Assembly: GCA_951230915.1 (NCBI GenBank)
Contig: OX579637.1
Span: forward strand, 11,594,001 to 11,658,000
Reading direction: 5' to 3'
DNA from: Antitrichia curtipendula
Taxonomy: Eukaryota > Streptophyta > Bryopsida > Hypnales > Leucodontaceae
DNA: 64,000 nt
Below are positions 27,056 to 37,010 of this stretch, in pieces. How positions within the stretch are numbered: position 1 is the first letter of the stretch; each line of letters starts with the position of its first letter. The notes below the pieces were generated by a model. The model was not told the origin of the DNA and ran no database searches. It was given only the letters and a program-made list of their open reading frames with translations. The translations under genes and the position numbers were made by a program.

Positions 27056-29062
27056 CAACAAGCTACTGCAACATTGAAGTGCATCCTAGAGAAAGAGGCG
27101 GATCACATGCCACATCGTACAAAGACACTGAAGTCGGGGGAAAAGGTTGTATCCATGATTCTCCCCTCCACCTTCCAGTGGAAGGGCAAAATGAAAGAAC
27201 TCAATGAAGCGAATGCTGCTTTTGGATTGAAGGAGGTCTCCATTTCAAACTTGAGCAAGATTAGATGTTTAGCGTTTCCCGAGTATGAGGTGAAGAAACC
27301 AGGGGACAATTTCGCACGGTGCGCTACTTGTGACAAATTGCAAGAGCTTAGGAGGCGTGCTCTTGTTGGGTCTGTCACTGCTTTGAAGTGGTCACGGAGG
27401 TTGGACAAACATCTAACAATTGCTCGTGCTCATCGAGAGCTATACTATGCAAATCGCTATCGATCACTTACTTCACCTCATGAGTGCCTCACAATCATGC
27501 ATGACAAAATGGACCACGCGAAAACAGCTTGTCCAGTCTTCTCCCACAAGAGTAAAGATGTTGATGGTCTCATGAAGTTGCCTGTGTCTGTCACGGGCAT
27601 GATTGCGCATGGTCATAGAGATGTGCGTTATGCACATTATGGCTTGGATCTATTCCCAAAAGATTCAAACTACACCATTGGCTCCATGGCAAAGTTGTTG
27701 CGAGATTTGGAGTTGCCTCCCAAGTCTTCTTCCCGGCAGTTGCTTGTGGGTTTGGGGTCCACCAATTTGTTTCGTGCAGTGTTGAAGGGAGCTGAGATGT
27801 GTGAAAATTCACTTCCTTCTCCGCCAATCAACTTAGTTCCAGCAATGCCTTTGCCCCCTATTCTCAATGTGCAAATGGACAATGCCACAGGTGACAACAA
27901 GAACAGATACGTTTTCTGTTTTTGGTCTCTACTTGTTGCGAACAAGATCTTTCGAGAAGTGTATGTGAACTTCATGATTGTGGGTCATACGCACGATGAT
28001 ATTGATGCGTTGTTTGGAAGATGGAGCATGCTCTTGAAGAAGGAGAACTTCCCAACAATCCCGGCCCTCATGAAGTCCTTCATGGATGTTGAGTCCATTC
28101 CTACTATCCCTCATCTCATAGAAGAGGTGCCCGATTTCAAGGGTTTCATTGCTGGTAAATGGATGGACGGCGATGAGATTCTCAGAGGACACACAAGACC
28201 ACAACAAGTGAAGTTCTATCTAGATTCGACGGGTTGTCCAGTCATGAAGTACAAATTGAAGTGTATGGATGAAGATTGGTTGGGCAAGGATGGAGTAGGC
28301 ATTAAGTTGTGGAAAGAAGATGCTGAAGGGCGAAGTCAATGGCCGCGCGGTGTACCGTTGTCGGTTCTACAAAAGGCAATGAAAGGCGTGGAAGACATTG
28401 TGAAAGGTGTGTCTGGATTCGTGAAGTACTGGGAGAATCTATGCAATGCAGACGTCACTGGAGAATGTCGAAGACGGTACGAGCCAGTGGTGCGCTATTG
28501 GTATGGTGTTAAGATTGCTCTGCAGGAGCCACTACCATTGTCCACTGTTTTGAAAGACGGGTTTTGGCCAACTACTCGGGTACAAGCAACAGAAGCAGAT
28601 CAATTAGAAGAAGATGGCGAGGACCTTGAAGAATATGGTGTGGATGACGCTTATGTTGGGCCTTTGAGGGATCGCCCGCAACCATCCTTCAGGGTGGCGC
28701 GGGATCTCTACGAAGGGTATTTTACTGCAGTTCGACCTGCGGATGGTGAAAGTCAACCAGTTTGGATTGCGAGGGCGTTGTCCGATCCGAACTGCAATCC
28801 TGAGAAGCCGAATTGCGTGCTCATTCAATACTTTTGTCCGACATCAAGGAATTAGGATGTTCGAGATTTCTATACAGGATGGGACAGTGAAAGAGGTCTA
28901 CGTTGGAAGGTTGATGAAACCGAACCACCTCTTTGGGAAGAAACAAACGCTTTGATGACAGCATGGAAGTCCCAGAACAGAAGAGATACTCGCGAGTGTA
29001 GGATCAAGATTCCTACAGCTCAAATTGAAGTCATCAACCAAAGCTTGGCTTCATATACTTGA
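27056..29062 (+). pseudogene. DUF7869-type transposase-like protein, 5'-truncated, one TAG
   Basis: This is a single open frame from the satellite junction to TGA at 29060-29062, broken only by TAG at 28853-28855. Beyond that TAG the same frame stays open for 68 more codons. Counting from the TTG at 27074, there is a C-x2-C pair near residue 85, the block QMDNATGDNKN (Asp 269), and GHTHDDID at residues 304-311. That is the signature of the DUF7869 family, an RNase-H-like domain found in transposon-like ORFs of plants and invertebrates. A DDE-type catalytic role is inferred. Compared with the second copy at 39.8-42.3 kb, homology here begins just inside the junction (QATATL), so the N-terminal half, including a Cys-rich segment, is lost. 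No promoter can exist upstream other than satellite. It is probably a dead relic. Confidence 0.72.
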
Positions 29063-29289
29063 CATTCTGGAATATTACCCTCAAATTAGTTATAATATGC
29101 TAACTTCATATATTGGATATTTACTATTTTTTTGTCTTCAATTTTATTTATATATACCTACTATTACGTGTTTCCACATTCTCTTCTTTGGATACGTTAT
29201 ATTATTTTACTTGCTTAATGTATGTCCAAAATGGATTTAGAAATGTAATGCGATTGAGAAAAAGGGCAGTGGGTATAACCACTCTTTAG
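29063..29289. other. AT-rich spacer, nothing recognised
   Basis: AT-rich sequence follows the stop of the DUF7869 relic. It is not similar to the sequence downstream of the other DUF7869 copy by eye. No terminal repeat marking the transposon end was found. Confidence 0.5.
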
Positions 29290-29515
29290 TTTGTTGACGT
29301 GTGAAGCACTTGTCACAATTTTGGATAGGGGGCTTGTTGATTGTTACAACTTTCCTGCCTGCAAAGCTCACTTAGCAGTACCAAGTCATGTATCACTTTC
29401 AGTCACTCATACGATTTCAGCGGGAATCGAACTCGGACTTCCTCAAGGAGATGAATCGCTTCTCACAACCAAACGTTCAGCTCATGACTTGGTGTTCAAC
29501 AATGGTTTTAGAATT
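29290..29515 (-). mobile_element. Probable tRNA-derived SINE
   Basis: On the minus strand a segment reads like a polymerase III promoter. An A-box-like GAGCTGAACGTTTGGTTGTG is followed about 30 bases later by GAGTTCGATTCCCGCTG, which matches the B box (GGTTCGANTCC). The body then runs to about 29290. The spacing resembles a tRNA head, but I see no complete cloverleaf, so it is not called a tRNA gene. The downstream part contains CAGGCAGGAAAGTTGTAAC and is unlike the flanking AT-rich DNA. No clear poly-A/T tail or target duplication was found. Confidence 0.42.
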
Positions 29516-30161
29516 CATTTATATGATCTTAAACAATAGTATAACCCAAACCTGATTGTATTTGGTGACAAAACTCTCATTTTAATGGAAATTACAATGT
29601 TGCAACTAATAAATGTCGTGATTCTCAACCTGAATTGCATACACTTAATATTTGGATTTTGAACATCTAAATGGACAATATTATTTTGAGAGGTTCCCAC
29701 ACTCTCAAAATAATGAATATAACGTTAAAGTTATTTTTGTTAAATCTAGTTATTAGAATTTATAGGGTCGTACAAAGTTAATATTTAGTGGATGTTTGTA
29801 CAATTTTGACAGAAAATAGAAACATTTACGCACTTCATTGGAGCTTCAAAAAAATTCCCTATTGCATGCACAAATGAAAAGTTATGATGCCTAAAAAAAT
29901 TAGGGCAATTCAAGCAATTTGGGCATCTTTAGGACATCTTCTGCTGAAATCCTCATCATGTCTTGAAATTTTTATATATGTAAATAATGAAAGATGATGT
30001 AAAATTGAAAAAAGAATAATAAAATAAAGTTTTCAAATCACATGCTAAGAAGGGTCAAATTTTAATAATTATGTCATTGCAATTTCAAGAAAAAACATTT
30101 TCTTCTAACTTCAAGCCCTATTATCTTGCAATTGATGATATGTATGACTTTGACATTATAA
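29516..30161. other. AT-rich non-coding stretch
   Basis: AT-rich sequence with only short chance frames. I searched it by eye for the next CFAP58 exon on the minus strand and found none. Confidence 0.45.
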
Positions 30162-30220
30162 ATTTGAAATATGTATGACTTTGACATTATAATGAAGTCA
30201 AAGTCATACATATTTCAAAT
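30162..30220. repeat. Perfect 24-bp inverted repeat (hairpin)
   Basis: The left arm at 30162-30185 and the right arm at 30197-30220 are exact reverse complements of 24 bp, containing TATGACTTTGAC and GTCAAAGTCATA, with an 11-base loop. A partial direct copy of the left arm lies just upstream (30139-30160). It may be the remnant of a tiny foldback element or a snap-back duplication. Confidence 0.8.
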
Positions 30221-30821
30221 GTTTATCTAACTTTTTATTTTTGGATTTCAAATAAAAATTTCCTCATTGCACAAGAAATCATCAAAAAAATGATTATTGT
30301 ACTTCCAATTCACTTAACTTCCTATCATTGCAAAGAGATTTAGAATAAGCTAGGCTTTGCACTTGTTTCTTGAATTTTTATGAGTTTAACTAACAAGATA
30401 TAGAACTCTATGGTGGCAAGACTATAATTCATTAAGTGAAAAAATATTTATTTCAAGAGAGATTGAAGTCTAAGCCTATTTCTTAGGATTGAAAAATATT
30501 AGTTTCTAGCTTTAAAGGTCATAATCTTTTAATACACGCAATTAATTTGGCTCAAAGTTTTTCAACACATATTCACAATAGTCTTCTAACTTTCATACAT
30601 TTGAAGTTCAGAAAAAGATTTTTTTTAAATAGTAGGTTTTGATAGTGTTTCTTGAAAAACACCTTCATTTTTTTTTAGGATTTAAAGGTTAATTTTTATT
30701 TTCTTATAGTTTTCAATAGCAGGATTTTCATTTTAGATATATAGATATCACATGGTCATATAAAATCATCTTAATACATTTTTTGTACATTAGAATTAGA
30801 TTTTAGACCCAAAAAAATTAC

Positions 30822-32944
30822 GTGTAGCATATTTAATTCTGAAGCCATGGCTTTCATTTGTTGGGATTTTTTATTCAGACTACGAGCATATGAAACAACT
30901 TGGTGAAATACTTCAGTTCCTGGTTGACGTGCCAAGATGTTACATAACTCAATATAAAGCTTTTCTTTTTCTTGTATCAATATATCTTTTTCAATTGTCT
31001 GCAAATATTTTAAATTCAAAGTAGTTTGAAATAATAAAATATTCAATAATAAAATAATTATTATCAATTTTTTCAATATATGAAATACTTATTTATATAA
31101 ATGAATATTGAAAGATAAAAATATTCAAAGTTATCCTTTAAAAACAACAAGAAATGATCTTAGTCAATTAGAAATTAAAGTTATAATATTAATATATTTC
31201 TAGCTCATAGAATTTTTTTATTGAACTTAAAAATAACATTATTTTATTATTTAATACAAAGGACAAGAACCTCTTCTGTTTTTAAAATGAGATGCTTTTG
31301 TAATGTTTGTATCTTCAGTATCATTTCATATGCTTGAGGATCCGATCCTTCTAATTTACGCCATCTATGTACATTTAAGGAATTTTCAAGCTCTTCTGAG
31401 AGTGCTCTAACCTAAAATATAGATTTTAATTTACCCATGAGGTGCTAGTTTAGATGTAAAGTAGTATTTTTAAATTTGTAATAGTTAAATATGAAAATTC
31501 TATTCAACAATTATAAAAATCAATGCACTTTATAAAAATTTGATAACATTATAGAGTTAAATAAAAACTTTCAGTTAAAAAATTAATTTTGAACTCTCCA
31601 ATACAAAATATAAGTAGTTGGTATTTATAAAAATAGTTTCATCTTTGAAAAAAATTGATTATTTTTAATTAAAATTTAAACTCTAATTTTTTACAAAAAT
31701 TTTTTTTGATGTTTTTTGTTTCTCATTACATTTGTTGTTGCTTCTGTAATTATATAGCAAATGTTTTTTTCAGTAAATGTTACTTTTGATATTTTATACT
31801 TTATAATTATTCCAAAGGCCAAGGCATTGAAGGTTTTAAATTTGAAGAATAAAATTAATCAACCATACAATTTAAATGTAGAATGTAAAGAAAGACATGT
31901 GAACAATTCTTATCTTTGAATTCCTTGATGACATAATTGTAAACAATATTAATCAATAATATTCAAAAATATTAAATTTATTTATTTATCATTTACTGCT
32001 TTTAAATCATTATTGTATGAAAACAAAGTAAATAAATCAATAGCAACATTATTTATATCTAAAAAATATTATCAAAATTTTATTGTATATCATTTAATTG
32101 AAATTACCAAAACAAAAAAATGACCTTTGTTTTTTCTAAACTGAGTTCTTTTGATAGACTAAAAATTTCTTTTCTAAAAATAACAATATTCTTTACTCTA
32201 TGAGAAAGAATAATATGGTCTCGTTTCAAGGTCGTAATCTTGATTTTTAAGATTTGGGTTTCTTGTAAGCGATCTTTGTATTGTGCTTGTCCCTTGAAAA
32301 GTGTTGCGGTTTGAATTTTCATTTTTTCATATATCAAATTCATTTCATTTTTTTTCTTAATCAACTGTAGGTTATTTTGAAAGTTATGAATGACTGATCA
32401 TATCTTTTGTTAGGTTGGAAAAGTTTATATTATAATTATTCAATATTTGTTATTGGAATAATTAAATTTCAACATAAATAGTATCCTTCATTTGATTAAA
32501 ACAATTTGTATAATCTCTTTTAATAATAATAATAATATTATTTTTATTGTATTGCAAATGTAATCATTAATTTTTGAAAATTTTAAAATCACGTTGATTC
32601 AAAAATATACAAAAGTTATCATAATTTGGATATTGCTATTATGTCTTTAGTAAAAAAGTTACATATTTAAAAAGTTGTATCTTTGAAAAGTTATATATCT
32701 ATAAATACAATACATCACAATAAATATACGATAGAATTTGTACTTGAGTACCAAGTGAGTCCCTATCACTTTTACAAGCTTCCGATTCTTTTTTTAATTT
32801 CAACATATTATCATGATCTTGAGATATGATGCAATTCAATTTTACAATTTGATTTAAATGCTCGGCAGTAGATGCTTCTGCAAATTTTATTTTAATAGTA
32901 TTTTTGCTAAGCTCTCCTTTTAAAATTTCTTTTTCTTTTTCAAT
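30822..32944 (-). CDS. CFAP58: CFAP58 (cilia- and flagella-associated protein 58), four internal exons
   Basis: Four minus-strand exons read 32944-32744, 32364-32125, 31411-31271 and 30998-30822 (67, 80, 47 and 59 codons). All are in phase 0, open throughout, and bounded by AG acceptors (TTTGTACAG, CTACAG, ATTTTAG, TTTGCAG) and GT donors. Joined, they give about 253 residues of coiled coil that match the C-terminal half of CFAP58/CCDC147. Diagnostic blocks are HRWRKLEGSDP, KIQTLQK, KTEE, LIQEKEKLY, ILARQPG and KAMASELNM. CFAP58 works in the axoneme of motile cilia and flagella and in sperm tail assembly. The family is usually about 870 residues. The N-terminal exons (expected above 32944) and the last exons (below 30822) were not found. 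The copy is therefore either a gene with very long introns or a fragment cut off from its ends. No stop or frameshift is visible in the exons. Confidence 0.8.
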
Positions 32945-32974
32945 CTGTACAAACATAGAATAAATTCAAAAATT

Positions 32975-32978
<4 letters not shown>

Positions 32979-33019
<41 letters not shown>

Positions 33020-33080
33020 TTATTTATTTTAAATTTTAAATTTTTTTAAATTTTAATTTATTTATTTATTTATTTATTTT
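32979..33080. repeat. (TA)n and (TTTA)n microsatellites
   Basis: About 18 TA dinucleotides (32979-33015) run directly into TTTA tetranucleotides, followed by a T/A-only stretch and a second TTTA run ending near 33080. It lies just upstream of the first visible CFAP58 exon, inside the presumed preceding intron. Confidence 0.9.
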
Positions 33081-35377
33081 GCATGTTTATAAATTTACTA
33101 TAGGATGTACTCAATTTTATAATCTTTACTCTCAATGTTATATAGATGGTAAACATTTCAACAATGATCAAGAATGCTATTCATTAGGTGTTGTAAAGGG
33201 AACTGCTTGCAAAACTTGAAACAAGGGAGCACCTCTATGCATATATAAATATATATTAGTTTATGTAGAAATATATTGATATATAATTATCTATACATAA
33301 ATAAAAATTTTAATAATATATGAGTGTTTGCAAGCAAGGAAAGACAAGGTGTTTTTTTGGTCACAGTGTACTAAAATGTAGTGTTTTGAAAAACTTGAAA
33401 AATGCCCACAATAAATGTATATTGAACCTTGAAGTAAAAGACAATTCTTGGGGGAGAAAAGCCACCTAGGCAACTTGACCACTCCCAAAAAGAAATTAAG
33501 AAAAATCCTTCAAGTGCTTAGAATTAAAAATCTACTTAAAATATCTATTTTATCATGGTGCATTGTGTAGATTAATTTTAGAAATTTCGTTGAAGATTAT
33601 TGTGGTAATTTTCAGTTCTTTTAAAATAAATTTTTATAATTGAAATATATTTATTTTAGACTTCATATTATTTTAGGATTTTTATATTATTATATATAAT
33701 TTTTTATGCTCAAAATTTGGATTAAATTATAAAGGTTAAAATACTTTGAAATCGATATTGAAATCGATAATTGTTGTAATATCACTTTAATCTAAATAAT
33801 AGGTTATACTTTGAAATCGATATTGTTGTAATATCACTTTAATCTAAATAATATTCATACAATTTTAAGGGTTTGAAATATGCCAAAGTATACAAAATGA
33901 TTTATATGCAATGTTGATTTTTTGATATTTTGGCACTGGGAGAATGAGATTTTAATCAAAAAAGCACCTTGCCTAATTTATTCCATTTATTTTGAAAATA
34001 CTGATAATTATGGAATCTAAATAGATAGATGTATTGCATGGAGTTTTTCAAAACACCTAGAGACTACATCAAATAAGATTAATTTTTTTAATTATATCTA
34101 ATTATCATATACATTTTATATTGGATGCTTATTACAAATGGGTATAATAAAAAAACTTGCTTCAAGCTTAATGTAGTATTTTGGTGTGTCAAAAAGAACT
34201 ATTACTTTCAAAAAATTTAGTAGTAAGCTAAACCATAACAATTTCCTATTTTTGAAACTTTTTGTAAATTTGGAATGCTGAATAACAGCTCTGTGGAAGC
34301 TTCTAAATTAATGAAAAGGATAAAAAAGACAATTTAGTATTTTTGGACAAGAGTGGATTTATATATAGTATTAATTTTACTATAAATATCCATCCAAAAA
34401 TAGTCCTTTCAAAAGAATGTTTTTTATATTTATATTTTAAAAACACTTTGGGCCTAAGCATGTAACAGACAAAGTGGATAATTAAATCATTGGCTACCTT
34501 CTTGCTCTTTGCTTTCATCTTACTAAGGTAGAATGCTAAAGCATAAATCAATTGCAATGAAGGTATAAGATAGTAACATATTGTATGAACGATTGCTAAA
34601 TTTAATTTGCTAACTTCTTGTCAATTTTCTTTCATGCCATCTTGATCTAATATAAAAATTGAAAGATTTGCTTTTCTAAATTCAAAGGCCACAAATGGAA
34701 TACTAAAATATGGAATAATATATCCGTTCTCTGTGCTTCTAGCACCTTGCTGTTTGATAATACCAATCTTGTTACCACTAAAGCACTATTGCAAAATTCA
34801 AATATACATGTTTTTAGTTGACATGCTTCTAGGATCTTTTCCACAGTATTGATTATTCACTAAGATTTCCACTGGCCATTTCTTTAATTTAAAAATATTA
34901 GAACAAAAAAATTGACCATTAAATTGAAAGAAAAAAAACAAAAGGAAAAAAGAAAATTAATTTGACTCTATTGGGTGGCTTGATGTAGGGGGCAAGTTGA
35001 AGGAGATGTGCCACTTAGGTTTGTAAAGAATGCTTGAGCAAAATACATTGTTCTAGCACCAAATGTTTTTGATATGTAGAGTATTTAGATACCATGATAC
35101 CTTAGGTGTTAGCTTCTTGTTTCTAGAGTCTTCTTAGAGGGATTAGAAAATTAGTACAAGAAATTTACTGAACTATAAGGTCAATGAATATGGATTGATC
35201 GTCATTGTTGCTTCATAAAAAGAGAGAAGATAGTACATGCAAGCAATAGGAGATACAACAACAATACTCTCATAAGGACTCTTGTCTTGTGACACAAGGG
35301 TTTAAAAAAATGCAATGACTAATCAAGATTGATAGTGTGTGAATAAACAATGTGATTTTGCAGCATTGATTGATTTA
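33081..35377. other. AT-rich non-coding stretch with a short tandem duplication
   Basis: No convincing exon was seen on either strand. The motif ATACTTTGAAATCGATATTG with its following sequence up to TCTAAATAAT is duplicated in tandem (33741-33800 and 33806-33852), with about 10 extra bases in the first copy. If the CFAP58 gene is complete, this lies within a large intron. Confidence 0.5.
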
Positions 35378-36109
35378 GGGTGAATGCAAGAAAGACCGTC
35401 CACTTTGCGTAGCGTTTTCCATAGTACTCATGTTTTTTTTGGGAGTACTGTATAATTAGAAAAACAATTTTAAAAAAATCTGAAAAATCTGTTCAATGTA
35501 TACACCTTTAAGAAGAAGTTACCCTAGGAAGGAAAATCATAGAAAAATTCTCTAAGTAGGAGAACTGAAAAAGTGCAAAATCTCATGAAAATAGGTACTT
35601 TCACATTTTCATTTGTAAAAAATAGAAAAAACAATTTTTAAGGAAACTAAAAATTGTCCATTTGGAAGGACTTTATAGGAAAGACATTTCACCAAAAAAA
35701 TGATCTTGAAACAATTTTGAATGTTCAGAACTACGCGTGCAAGGGAGCCCTGTTTGCACGTATGTGGAGGGCATAAAATAAAATATTTTTAAATTTCCTT
35801 TGGTAGATACATGAGTTCCTACTATGGGAGTAGACCATAGAAATTTCAGATCTAGATCATTAAGTTTGGATTCTCCCCAGTACTAAAAACCCCTAAACTA
35901 CAAAGTGTGACAAATTAGCTAAATCGAAATTTAAATATAAAATGGTTTTTAAATATTTTTGAAAAATAAGGGATCTAAATAAGATCAGGTTAGCCATCTC
36001 CAAAAAAATTTCAAGTTAATTGGATTCATTCTTCAAAAGTTATAGCCAATAACAAGTCCGACACGTCAAGTGTGACAAAAAATAGTACTAGTCTTTCTTG
36101 CATTCACCC
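35378..36109 (+). mobile_element. 732-bp non-autonomous inverted-repeat element, copy 1
   Basis: The element starts GGGTGAATGCAAGAAAGAC and ends with the exact reverse complement, a 19-bp terminal inverted repeat. It is flanked by TTTA on both sides (35374-35377 and 36110-36113), read as a 4-bp target-site duplication. It has no coding capacity. Two further copies at 49876-50608 (opposite orientation) and 55092-55824 are nearly the same length and closely similar along the whole length. Landmarks include GCATAAAATAAAATATTTTT and CACGTCAAGTGTGAC. The superfamily is not identified: the target duplication length rules out typical hAT (8), Mutator (9) and PIF (3) elements. Confidence 0.9.
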
Positions 36110-36602
36110 TTTACTTCCATATAATTTTTTAGTCAAAAGTCAAGTAGAAGATTATAAAGTAGTTGATGCATGCCGGTGATATGATACATACACCATTACA
36201 TACAGATCAAAATTGGACAGGACCTCCTGTTGTTTCTCAAAGTCTTGAGTGGGTCAAAAGTCACCAACCTTCATTGTCCAATTATATTTAACCTACTTTT
36301 TTATAGTGAATGCAATGTGCCTTTTTGATTTTTTTGGTGTGAAATTCAATCTCATCTGAATAGTTGATTTTTCTTTCCACAACATGATCAATCAGTCTAT
36401 CATTTCCATATTGTAAATCTTTTGTCCATAAAGGATAACATATAGACATTGCGTGATCTAGTGCTCAATCTATTATTTATTTCATAATTTAGAAGAAAAT
36501 CATTTGTACCACAACATTAATAATAATATTTTAGTAAGTTTGATAGTTTTAGGGACTTTTAGGTAGCATCATAACTTTAATTAATTCTTTGAATTCTTCA
36601 AA
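36110..36602. other. AT-rich spacer, nothing recognised
   Basis: Short AT-rich stretch between the inverted-repeat element and a possible coding relic. No motif recognised. Confidence 0.5.
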
Positions 36603-37010
36603 TTGAACTTGAAAACCATTTGGCCATCCCACGTTTTGATTGTAACATTAAGAAAAAATATAAAAGAAGTTTGTTTAATATGCTATTGCATAGTTTCAAT
36701 AGATGAAATTTTGATCTCTATTAAATATATCATTGTTGAAAATTGTGATGACTTAATTTTGGTGGATATGGTTAGGAAACAATTGGAAGAAGGAGTTTTA
36801 TTAAGTGACGCAGATCAGTCGTTATTGAATGATTTTGATGCTAAGCAAATGTATAATGAACTAGAATTACTTTGCTTGCATTCCAATCTTCCTCTCGAAC
36901 TACAATGCAGGAGGTGGTCCATGTGTTGGCAAGGGATGTGGATACCTTAGATAAGCCACAATGCAAACAAAAAATGGATTTTAATGTTTTCAAATTCAAT
37001 AGATGATCTG
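36603..37010 (+). pseudogene. Unrecognised coding relic
   Basis: A frame from about 36750 has protein-like composition, with blocks MVRKQLEEGVLLSDADQSLL and FDAKQMYNELELLC, unlike the biased translations of nearby AT-rich DNA. Near 36905 the coherent reading moves to another frame (MQEVVHVLARDVDTLDKPQ), which suggests a one-base loss, and continues to about 37000. I do not recognise the family. It could equally be a single exon of an unknown gene or a lucky open frame. Confidence 0.35.

Noticed and set aside
27103..28828. Minus-strand frames of 74-101 residues under the DUF7869 ORF
   Set aside because: They lie opposite a long conserved coding frame and show no family features, so they are shadows.
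29290..29515. A functional tRNA gene on the minus strand
   Set aside because: The B-box-like sequence is good, but no acceptor stem or full cloverleaf can be drawn; a SINE fits better.
35378..36109. Autonomous transposon coding capacity in the 732-bp element
   Set aside because: No long open frame is present in any of the three copies; it is non-autonomous.
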